From: Ovis canadensis
Lineage: Eukaryota; Chordata; Mammalia; Artiodactyla; Bovidae
Reading direction: 5' to 3'
Length of the DNA stretch: 64,000 bases
Assembly (NCBI RefSeq): GCF_042477335.2
Contig: NC_091256.1
Span: 41,185,001 to 41,249,000, forward strand
The first letter of the stretch is position 1, and each line of letters starts with the position of its first letter. The position numbers and the translations under genes are program-made. Shown here piece after piece: positions 55,093-64,000 of the stretch. The notes under the pieces were generated by a model. The model saw only the letters and a program-made list of their open reading frames with translations, made no database searches and was not told the origin of the DNA.

Positions 55093-55655
55093 GTTCAGTT
55101 CAGTTCAGTCGCTCAGTTGTGTCCGACTCTTTGTGACCCCAGGAATTGCAGCACGCCAGGCCTCCCTGTCCATCACCAACTCCCAGAGTTCACTCAGACT
55201 CACGTGCATCGAGTCAGTGATGCCATCCAGCCATCTCATCCTCTGTCGTCCCCTTCTCCTCCTGCCCCCAATCCCTCCCAGCATCAGAGTCTTTTCCAGT
55301 GAGTCAACTCTTTGCATGAGGTGGCCAAAGTACTGGAGTTTCAGCTTTAGCATCATTCCTTCCAAAGAACACCCAGGACTGATCTCCTTTAGAATGGACT
55401 GGTTGGATCTCCTTGCAGTCTAAGGGACTCTCAAGAGTCTTCTCCAACACCACAGTTCAAAAGCATCGATTCTTCGGTGCTCAGCCTTCTTCACAGTCCA
55501 ACTCTCACATCCATACATGACTACTGGAAAAACCATAGCCTTGACTAGATGGACCTTTGTTGGCAAAGTAATGTCTCTGCTTTTGAATATGCTATCTAGG
55601 TTGGTCATAACTTTCCTTCCAAGGAGTAAGCGTCTTTTAATTTCATGGCTGCAAT
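55093..55655 (-). mobile_element. 5'-truncated BovB LINE, antisense
   Basis: Begins with the TTCAGTTCAGTTCAGTCGCT tail complement. The minus strand encodes the C-terminal segment (VVMYGCESWTVKKAEHRRID) and stops at the SHEIK region near 55650. Confidence 0.95.
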
Positions 55656-55659
55656 GAAG

Positions 55660-56465
55660 ACCTACAAAATTTCAATGTTAGCCATATGAATTTATTGTTA
55701 TTTAAATGATTGATCTCTTAAGTGTTTATGCCTTGCTAGACTGAATAGTAACTAAACAGACAGGGGAAACACACATACACACATGCTCAAAATGCATGAT
55801 TTCTGAAATCCTGTTTATCTTTCATTGTTTTCCCCTCCCTTCTTACTGTTTTTTCCTCTGTCAAATCAAGGCCGCTTTGCAGACGGGTAGGCAGACATGG
55901 CATTTACTCTGTCCTATATCTGCTGTAGCCAGCAAGCTCTGGGGAGGGTGCTTCCCAGGCCGCACCAGGAGCGTAGCATCTGTGCACAGACTGTGGCTCT
56001 GCAGGGCCCGGCCTCGCCTGCTCCCCCACCCTCCCCTTCCTGTCCTTTTGCCAATTCATCACTCTGCACAGAAGGGAAGCGACCAGATGGATTTTGGCCA
56101 CCGCTAATGTACTTCTATTTATGAGTAATCATTTTAAACAGAAAATGGAGTTTGCTGTCCTGAGAGAAGGTCAGACTGAAAAGACCAAAGCTCTCATCCT
56201 GAGAATCTTGTTTCACTGAGTGAAGACAAAAAGGTAGAGGGGCTAAAAGGTAGTTGTTGGTGAAGAGCGGTGGCAGCTGAAAGCTAAGCCTATGGATACA
56301 CCAAATGGAAAAGCCATCTTTTGTCATTAGAGGAGGAAATGAATAATTTAGTTTTGGCTAGGTACAACCACCCCACTCATATATCTGCAACAAGGGCTCA
56401 AGAAAAACTAGATGACCTAGGAGCTAAACAAAAGGAGCAGTAGAGACGATATCTTCTATTTGTGT
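55660..56465. other. No gene recognised
   Basis: Unique-looking sequence. The open frames at 55796-56124 overlap in two plus frames and one minus frame, and none has a domain. Confidence 0.5.
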
Positions 56466-56625
56466 TATTGCTGTTGTTCAGTCACTCAATCGTGTCTGAC
56501 TCTTTGTGACCCCAAGGCAGCACACCAGGCTTCCCTGTCCTTCACTGTCTCCCGGAGCTTGCTCAAACTCATGTCCACTGAGTTGGTGATGCCATCCAAC
56601 CATCTTGTCTTCTGTTGTTATTGGG
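56466..56625 (-). mobile_element. Short BovB 3'-end, antisense
   Basis: GTTCAGTCACTCAATCGTGT, CCCGGAGCTTGCTCAAACTC, GATGCCATCCAACCATCTTG. Only the last ~160 bp of BovB. Confidence 0.88.
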
Positions 56626-56857
56626 CGGTGCCATCTGAAAACCAGGAGTCAAACACAATTCCGTGAATTCAGATTGTTGACAGTCACGAGCACCGTAGGA
56701 CAAACATCACACAGATCCACATTCGGAAGGTTTTTCGCCTCAGGTAAAGTACTACATTACTTTTTTTGCATCACATTCTAAGCTCTGATTAAATTCTCAT
56801 TTCTGTGTTAGACTAAAAGCACTTTAAACTAAGACTAAGTTTTGAGTACTACTTGTG

Positions 56858-56992
56858 TGTGCGTGCTCAGTTGTGTCCGGCTTGTTTGCAGCCCCACAGA
56901 CTGTAGCCCACCAGGCTCCTCGGTCCATGGGGTTTTCCAGGCAAGAATACTGGAGTGGGTTGCCATTTCCTTCTCCAGGGGATCTTTTTGAC
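56858..56992 (-). mobile_element. Bov-tA-type SINE, partial
   Basis: GCGTGCTCAGTTGTGTCCGG, CCCCACAGACTGTAGCCCAC, TGCCATTTCCTTCTCCAGGG. Truncated after GGGGATCTTTTT. Confidence 0.88.
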
Positions 56993-57222
56993 CAACACAT
57001 TCTGGCCACTTTCTACCCTTTTGTAGACAAACGTTGATTTTAATCACTGAGTTGATGTGCTGTCTTCTGTTTATACACCAAGACATGGCAGGTACCGAGG
57101 GAATCCAGAAAGGGGGGCTGAACGCTGCTCCCCAGAGCTCCTCACGCCTAAGCCACTCTGCTTCTCTGGCTCTCGTGAGCCCCTCCCTCTCGTCCTCAGT
57201 GTCTGTGCTATGCTGTGGCACC

Positions 57223-57365
57223 GATAGGGGTTGCCTTCATTTAGCAAACAAAAATATAGGATGCCCAGTTAAATTTGAATTTCAGATAAACAACAAACAA
57301 TTGTGTCATACAAATTTGTCTCATGCGATAACCGGCATCCTGTATTTTATCTGGCATCCCTAGGC
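57223..57365. mobile_element. Palindromic MITE-like DNA element
   Basis: The left end TAGGGGTTGCC and AAAAATATAGGATGCC are mirrored at the right end by GGCATCCTGTATTTTATC and GGCATCCCTA, giving imperfect terminal inverted repeats around a ~140-bp core with ATTTGAATTTCAGATAAACA. I recall similar non-autonomous elements in mammals but cannot name the family. Confidence 0.55.
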
Positions 57366-57518
57366 TATGTTTAGATTGTCTGCCAGGAAAACCTCTGCCT
57401 TCTCACTAGGGTCCCCTAGAGTCCATTACACAAGACCTGCACACCAACTTACCCATGCCTGTGGCCTGCAGTATATAGTAAATGCCTCTGCTGTTTTTTT
57501 CCCACATGTAAGACCCAG

Positions 57519-58048
57519 AAGGAAAGTTATGACCAACCTAGATAGCATATTGAAAAGCAGAGACATTACTTTGCCGACTAAGGTCCGTCTAGTCAAGGCT
57601 ATGGTTTTTCCAGTGGTCATGTATGGATGTGAGAGTTGGACTGTGAAGAAAGCTGAGCACTGAAGAATTGATGCTTTTGACTATGGTGTTGGAGAAGACT
57701 CTTGAGAGTCCCTTGGACTGCAAGGAGATCCAACCAGGCCATTCTAAAGGAGATCAGCCCTGGGTGTTCTTTGGGAGGACTGATGCTAAAGCTGAAACTC
57801 CAGTACTTTGGCCATCTCATGCGAAGAGTTGACTCATTGGAAAAGACTCTGATGCTGGGAGGGATTGGGGGCAGGAGGAGAAGGGGATGACAGAGGATGA
57901 GATGGCTGGATGGCATCACCGACTCGATGGACATGAGTTTGAGTGAACTCTGGGAGTTGGTGATGGTCAGGGAGGCCTGGCGTGCTGTGATTCATGGGGT
58001 CGCAAAGAGCTGGACATGACTGAGCGACTGAACTGAACTGAACTGAAG
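57519..58048 (+). mobile_element. 5'-truncated BovB LINE
   Basis: Starts at GGAAAGTTATGACCAACCTA (KVMTNLDSILKSRDITLPTK) and ends ACTGAACTGAACTGAAG. The frame ends at a TGA at 57661. A deleted base near 57680 breaks the downstream frame. The flanking target duplication is AAGACCCAGA. Confidence 0.95.
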
Positions 58049-58056
58049 ACCCAGAG

Positions 58057-58273
58057 TGGACTTCCCTGGTGGCTCAGTAGTAAAGAATCTGCCTGCCAAT
58101 GCAGGAGTCACAGGTTCAATCCCTGAGTCAGGAAGATCCCCTGGAGAAGGAAACCCACTCTAACCCACTCTAGTATTCTTGCCTGGGAAATCCCATGGAC
58201 AGAGGAGCCTGGCGGGCTACAGTCCATGGGGTCACAAAAGAGTCAGACACGACTGAGCAACTGAACAACAGCA
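58057..58273 (+). mobile_element. ART2A-type SINE
   Basis: GGACTTCCCTGGTGGCTCAG to CACGACTGAGCAACTGAACA. Target duplications AAGACCCAGAG at 58046-58056 and 58274-58284, the same site used by the BovB just upstream. Confidence 0.95.
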
Positions 58274-58284
58274 AAGACCCAGAG

Positions 58285-59270
58285 GAATCGTGATCTAGGG
58301 TACAATAGTGATAGTGATCAAGGGTACAAAGTTGTAGGTAATAAAAAACAGTAGGAGGAGGATGCAGCGGCACCCCCAGGAGAAAGGCTCTGTAGATATT
58401 TCCAACTTCATGTTCATAAGTGGAGAGTCTTTGACTTATTCTCTTGATTTTGACCTTAAGGAAGTCACTGGAACTCCTTGGATCCCAGCTTCATTTCTGA
58501 CACAACAATGCCCGCCTGATAACTCTAAAGGAACATGGTTTTAAAGAGCCAGGCAATACTTACATACAAGAGCTGTTGCATAGCTAGTTTTTCCTCTTCA
58601 TTTGCAGGGAAGAGACACTTTCCAAGGTCACCAAGTGCCAGGGCTTCTGGAAATGGAGCATTGTTTGGGAGATGGATCTTAGTGATTCCAGACGTTTCTG
58701 CTCTCTGCTCTGGAGGCTCCGTTGTTTGGGGGACTGCGGCCTATGTGGTTTCTCTGATGTCTGCTCCACTTCTCCTCCTTCCTATTTGCCAGGGCTGGAT
58801 GCAAAGTCTGGACCCCAAATTCTAAGGACCTGAGAGAGGATCTGCTCAGGCAGATACTATTAACTGAAACTCCCAATTCGATGTTGTTTTGGAGACTAGA
58901 CATGTGTCCGGATCACTATCCTTCCTCATGTTCAGGCTTGAAGGAATGCATCAGGCTGGGGCACCAAGCCCCAGATCTAAAGAACTGTGGCCTGAGTTTC
59001 AGGATGATGGGACACAGCACTTAGCACTTTGTTGGGAAGGGACCACCTGGCAGTCTCTTCCTCCAAAGGGGCTTTGGGCACAGTGGGCACTTCAAGTCTC
59101 TGAGTGGATTTCCACCTCTTATCCTCACGCACAGCTTCAAAGAACCTCTGCCGACCCTGATGCCACCATTGCATTTATCCACCAAATACAGACTTCCAAG
59201 TGGTCCTTCCTCCATGATGGCAAATAGAAAACTTTGGTTATTCAAAAGATCATGAAGTTACGTTAGAAAT
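58285..59270. other. No gene recognised
   Basis: GC-balanced unique-looking sequence with plus-strand open frames at 58535-58825 and 58889-59227 (96 and 112 codons). The first ends in a hydrophobic stretch (AYVVSLMSAPLLLLPICQ). No family was recognised. Fortuitous or a decayed retrocopy are both possible. Confidence 0.4.
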
Positions 59271-59280
59271 ACAGAGAAGA

Positions 59281-59462
59281 AGGGGCACTTTCCTGGTGGT
59301 GCGGTGGCTAAATGCTACACTTCCAGTGCAGGGGCCTTTGGGTTTCCCTGGTCAGGAAAGTAGATCTAACATGCCAGAACTAAAGATCACAGATCCTGTG
59401 TGCTGGGACCAAGACCTGGCACAGCCAAATAAATAAATAAAATACCTTAAAAAAAAAAAAAA
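59281..59462 (+). mobile_element. CHR-type SINE
   Basis: GGGGCACTTTCCTGGTGGTG head, CAGGGGCCTTTGGGTTTCCC, GGACCAAGACCTGGCACAGC, then AAATAAATAAATAAAA and an A-run. AGAAATACAGAGAAG before (59266) and AGAAATATATAGAAG after (59462) are the target duplication. Confidence 0.88.
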
Positions 59463-59477
59463 GAAATATATAGAAGG

Positions 59478-60389
59478 CGAAGCTGACTAAACAGCTAGTT
59501 CCTGTGATCTCATTCATCATCCAGATTCCAACTGTGGGGACTGCCTTCCTTCTTTGCCTTTTATTTACCACTAAACTATCCTATATCCTAATCTCCTCTC
59601 TAGTGAAGGCTGAACTACTATTCCTATCTACATAATTTAGTTTTTTCAATCAAGAAAAAATGAAATTAAAGAAAAAGCAGACTGCCTATATTTATAGTTA
59701 CTTTTAGCCTAAGTTCCTGTCTGGACCAGAAGCTTAGGCAAGGATTTTTTTTTTTCCTTCCTTGTTTAGTTTGTGCAGATCTTGTCAACCCCCCAATCTT
59801 GTACTTGGAAAATAACAACCAGCCATTTATGGGCTGTCATCATTCTGATGAATGATATGAGCCTTCTCTGTTCCCTAAGTGCATATCTTCTTCCTGACCC
59901 TTGATCCGAGGCAATTAAGAAAAGCAATAAAATCACAAAACCTCACTCTTGATCAATGTATTCCAGCCAGAGGGAGATCAGGTTGTCCTTACAGAATACC
60001 TATAATTAGATTGGGTTTGAAATTTGGACTGCTGTATCAAGTAGGAAAAAAAAAAAAAGCATAGTCTTTTTTCTATGCATTTTTTAAGCACAGAAAAAAA
60101 TCACTATCCCAACATTTCTGAAAGAGCCAGAGAGATCCAAAAGCTGTGAACAGACTTAGGACTGAAATCAAGGCATTTCGAACTAAGGACCTTATTGTGA
60201 CACTTTCTAAGTAGCCAGTTGTGTAGTAGTTAGGTCTTGTACAAACAAGGGGTGGTACCTGGAAGTCACTAAAATTTTTGTGTAGCCCAAATAAGCAACA
60301 ACAGTGAAAGGGAATAAAGTATTCTAATAGCAATGATTCCCTTACCACTCATGATACCTTGAGATACTGTGAAGCTACAAACTGAACTT
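59478..60389. other. No gene recognised
   Basis: A/T-rich unique-looking sequence. A 91-codon minus frame at 60073-60348 has no recognised domain. Confidence 0.45.
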
Positions 60390-62001
60390 CTTTTTTAATA
60401 ACAGTTTTATTGAGGTATAATTTATGCACATAACTGCATCTATGTAAAGTGTACAATGCATTTTGAAAGATGTAGAAATCCATGAAACTATGACCACAAT
60501 CAAGGTACATTTCTATCAATTTCAGAAGTTGCCCTGTGACCTTTATAATCCATCTTCCCACCATCCTTTGCCCCTCAAGGATCTGTTTCTGTCACTATGG
60601 GGTTAGTTTGCACTTTCTAAAATTTTATATAACCAGAAACATACAATATATAGTCTTTTCTTCCTGGCTTCTTTAACTCAGAATAGTTAGAGACTCAACC
60701 ATGTTTGTTTATGTATCCATAGTTTGTTCTTTTTTATTGCTGAATAATATTCTATTGTGTTAGTGATGAACTACGGGGTGTTTCCATTTTTTGGCTATTA
60801 CGGCTGCTATGGACTTTTGTCCATTTTATCTCTCTTAGGTAAGAACCTAGGTGTGGAGTTGCTGAGTCATGCAGAGATCTGTACTTAACTTTATAAGAAA
60901 CTGCCAAGCTGTTTTCCAAATGGTTGGTACTGTTTCATATTCTCCCTAGTTGTGTATGTGAATTTGGTTGGTTCACATCCTCACCAACACTTGGCAGCAA
61001 GTGTGCACACATGCATGTGTGGTAAAATTTGTGTCACATAAAATTTGCCATTTTAACTATTTTTAAGTGTACAATTCAGCGGCAATAAGTATATTTGCAA
61101 AGTTGTGACGCCATCGCCACCATTACCTTAAAAAATTTTTTTTTATCCTCCAAACAGAAACATTTAAGTTTTAGCTTTTACATTTAGACCCATAACTTTC
61201 CTTTCCCTCTTCCTTCAGCCCGTTAACCGTTGTTCTACTTCCTGCCTCTTTGAACTTGTCTATTACAGATATTTAAGTCAAATCACACTATCTGTTCTTG
61301 CGTCTGGTTTATTTCACATGACATGTTTCTGAGGTTTGTCCATGCCGTGTATGTACCATTTCATTCATCTTGTGGCTTTGATTTGCATTTCCCCGATGAT
61401 CAGTGATGTTGAGCATCTTTTCATGTATTTATTGATCATTTGTAGATCTTCTTTGGAGAAATGTGTATTCAAGTCTCTTTCCCATTTTAAAATTGGGTTG
61501 CTTGTCTTTTTGTTGAACTGTCAATGACCTTTCTATATTCTGGATATTTAACCTTTACCAGATATCTGAATTGTACATATGTCCTCCCTTTCTGTGGGGT
61601 GTCTTTTCATTATCTTGATAATTTCCTTTGATGCACAAATTGAAAAACGTATTTTTTGAGGAAGTCCTATTTACCTGTTTTCTCTTTTGTAGCTTGTACT
61701 TTTGGTGTCATACCTAAGAATCCATTCCCAAATTCATCGTCATGGAGATGTACCTTATGCTGTATACACCCCTAAGAGTTTTGTGGGTTTAGCTCATATT
61801 TAGATTATCGATCCATTTTGGGATGATTTTTGTATATGTTGTGAGGCAGGGGTTCAATTTCTTTCTTTTGGGTGTGGAAATCCAGGTGTCCTGGAACTAT
61901 TTCTTTCCTCACTGAATGAACCTGATGCCCTCATCATAAATTAACTGGGCAAAGGGGTACAGGCTTGTTTCTGGATTCTTAGTTCTATTCCATTGGTCTA
62001 T

Positions 62002-62033
62002 GAGTGAGTGAGTGAGTGAGTGAGTGAGTGAGT
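62002..62033. repeat. (GAGT)n microsatellite
   Basis: Eight GAGT units at the A-tail side of the nested antisense SINE. Likely polymorphic. Confidence 0.95.
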
Positions 62034-62225
62034 ATGTGAAGGTCACTCATTTGTGTCCGACTCTTTGCAACCCCATGAACTATACAGTCCATTGAATTCT
62101 CTAGGCCAGAATACTGGAGTGGGTAGCCTTTCCCTTCTCCCGGGGATCTTCCCAACCCAGGGATCAAACCCAGGTCTCCCTCATTGCAGGCGGCTTCTTT
62201 ACCAGCTGAGCCACGAGGGAGGCCC
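62034..62225 (-). mobile_element. ART2A-type SINE inside L1
   Basis: GTGTCCGACTCTTTGCAACC, GAATACTGGAGTGGGTAGCC, GAGCCACGAGGGAGGCCC. CCATTGGTCTAT (61990) and CCATTAGTCTAT (62226) are the target duplication. Confidence 0.93.
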
Positions 62226-63593
62226 CCATTAGTCTATAGGTCTATCTTTATGCCAGCATCACACTGTTTTGGTTACTGAAGTTTTGCAGTGAGTTTTGAA
62301 ATCGGGAAATGTGAGTCCTCCAACTTTGTCTCTTTTTTCAAGACTGTTTTGGCTTTTTGGGCCCCCTCGCAGTGCCATATAAATTTTATAATTGGCTTTT
62401 CTACTTTGGCAAAATAGGCTCAAAATAGGGATTACATTCAATCTGTAGATCACTTTAGGTATTATTAACTTAATAATATTATCTCCCCATTCACCAATGA
62501 TACCTTTCCATTTATATAGATATTATTTCATTTCTTTAATAATGTTTTGTAGTTTTCAATGTACAATTTTCTCTTTCTTGGTTAAATTTATTCCTAGGTA
62601 TTTTATTCTTTCAGATTCCATTGCAAATGAAATTGCTGTCTTAATTTCCTTAAAGAATGTTGAATTTTGTCAAATGTTTTTTCTGCATCAGTTGGGATAA
62701 TCATGAAGTTCTTTTTCGTTATCCTATCAATGTGATGAATTACATTGATTTTCTTAGGCTGAACCACCCTTGCATTCTTGGGGTAATGTCAGTCTTTTAA
62801 TCATTCTAGCAGGCGTGTGGTGGTATCAGTTTTCATTTGCATCTTGATGACTAATGATATTCAGCAACTTCTCATGTGCTCATTGTGTATATATACACAA
62901 TGCCTAATGTAAATAAATTTATCCAGTAAAGGCGTTGTATTCAGTACAGAAAGGGGTTTTCAAATGGGTTGTCATAATATTGAGTTGCATGAAATCTTTA
63001 CATATTCTGAATACAAGGCCTTTACTTGATAAATTTATTGTGAATTTCTGACCCCCCATCTTCAGCTTGTTTTTTCATTTTCCTAACCATGTTCAAAGAG
63101 CATGTATTTTTAACAGTCCAGCTGATCAGCTTTTTTTCCCCTTTTATGGTTTGTGTACTTTGTATTCTAAGAAATCTTTACTTACTCAAAGGTTGTGAAG
63201 ATTTTGTTTTAGAAGTTTAATAGTTTTAGCTTTTGCATTTATATCCATTTATTTTAAAGTTAATTTTTGTTTTGTGTAAGGTAAAAGTTTAAGTTTATTC
63301 TCTAGTGAGACATAGAGTTGTTTCAGCATTATTTGTTGAAGACGTCCTTTCTCCTCTAACTGCCTTGGCACGTTAGATCACTTGAACACATACACAGGGC
63401 TTTCCTTTTGCCAAACCACAGTTTTGATTATTGCAGCATTCAGTTTTGAAATCAAGAAGTTCAAGTCTACCAGTTTTGTTCTAACAAGTTCACCGCTATC
63501 TTCTAGGTCATACGCATCTCCAAACATATTTTAAAATCAGCCTGTCCACTTCAAATTTTGATGGAATTCTAACAGGGCCAGTGTCAGGTCTAT

Positions 63594-64000
63594 TAGTTCA
63601 GTTCAGTTCAGTCGCTCAGTCATGTCCAACTCTTTGTGACCCCATGAATCGTAGCACGCCAGGCCTCCTTGTCCATCTCCAACTCCCGGAGTTCACTCAA
63701 ACTCATGTTCATGGAGTCAGTGATGCCATCCAGCCATCTCATCCTCTGTCATCCCCTTCTCCTCCTGCCCCCAATCCCTCCCAACATCAGGGTCTTTTCC
63801 AATGAGTCAACTCTTCACATGAGATGGCCAAAGTACTGGAGTTTCAGCTTTAGCATCATTCCTTCCAATGAACACCCAGGACTGATCTCCTTTAGAATGG
63901 CCTGGTTGGATCTCCTTGCAGTCCAAAGGACTCTCAAGAGTCTTTTCCAACACCACAGTTCAAAAGCATCAATTCTTTGGCGCTCAGCTTTCTTCACAGT
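63594..64000 (-). mobile_element. BovB LINE 3' end, antisense, cut by window edge
   Basis: Begins TTCAGTTCAGTTCAGTCGCT. The minus strand encodes [20 protein letters not shown] and [18 protein letters not shown]. It continues past the end of the window. Confidence 0.95.

Larger units (their letters stand above)
60390..63590 (-). mobile_element. L1 LINE, antisense, at least two fragments
   Basis: The plus strand is the reverse complement of L1 3' sequence and ORF2: TTGAGGTATAATTTATGCAC and TTCCTGGCTTCTTTAACTCA (3' end), GATTTGCATTTCCCCGATGA and TTGGGTTGCTTGTCTTTTTG (ORF2 C-terminus), ATGTGATGAATTACATTGAT (RT region) near 62730. From about 62815 a second fragment starts again nearer the 3' end (TTTTCATTTGCATCTTGATG). 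It is old and full of indels. A SINE interrupts it at 62002-62225. Confidence 0.85.

Noticed and set aside
58535..59227. Plus-strand frames of 96 and 112 codons with a hydrophobic stretch
   Set aside because: Different frames, stops between them, no recognised family. Not called as a gene.

Overview
The window is nuclear DNA from a ruminant, most likely a bovid (cattle, sheep or goat group). BovB (RTE-type) LINE copies fill roughly a quarter of it. Bov-tA/ART2A-type and Bov-A2 SINEs and CHR-type tRNA-derived SINEs are scattered throughout, mixed with older mammalian L1, MIR and MaLR-type LTR remnants. No intact multi-exon gene, rRNA, tRNA gene or CRISPR array was recognised. Repeat family names come from pattern memory, not from a database search.

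Layout. 1-3.2 kb: BovB end, SINE and an L1 fragment. 3.2-12.7 kb: three diverged direct copies of a roughly 1.4-2.2 kb unit. Each copy carries, on the minus strand, two short exon-like segments (B then A) with splice sites and reciprocal phases (1-0 and 0-1), so the reading frame could run through all three copies. This is the best candidate for real coding sequence. A 2.9-kb BovB separates copy 1 from copy 2. 12.7-19 kb: an L1 remnant, a (TA)n run, a 58-bp direct repeat and a separate ~2-kb tandem duplication. 19.8-22.1 kb: two BovB copies tail to tail, forming a large inverted repeat. 25.1-29.65 kb: one L1 split by a sense BovB, an antisense BovB and a SINE. 30.5-32.5 kb: a histone H3.3 retrocopy. 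36.1-37.7 kb: an antisense BovB split by a SINE. 38.9-39.5 kb: an RPL21 retropseudogene split by a SINE. 41.5-46.0 kb: an HPRT1 retropseudogene on the minus strand, whose 3' UTR is split by the most complete BovB of the window (about 3.1 kb, RT frame largely open). 46.3-47.8 kb: another BovB of the same subtype. 49-51.4 kb: MIR and a MaLR-type LTR with nested SINEs. 53.3-55.0 kb: a degenerate minisatellite, then a SINE whose middle has been replaced by an inverted copy of DNA lying about 0.8 kb upstream. 57.5-58.3 kb: BovB and SINE inserted one after the other at the same site, leaving three copies of one target duplication. 60.4-63.6 kb: antisense L1 with a nested SINE. 63.6-64 kb: antisense BovB end.

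How the parts relate. Apart from the putative exon cluster, the content is the product of reverse transcriptases acting in trans and in cis. L1-type activity explains the three processed pseudogenes and the oligo(A)-tailed insertions. BovB explains its own copies and, through shared 3' ends, the Bov-type SINEs. Nesting gives relative ages: MaLR, MIR and old L1 first, then retropseudogenes, then BovB, with many of the SINEs last. The exon-pair cluster resembles the modular, duplicated N-terminal exons reported for ruminant trophoblast Kunitz domain proteins. No Kunitz exon or signal-peptide exon was found here, so that identity is only a hypothesis.
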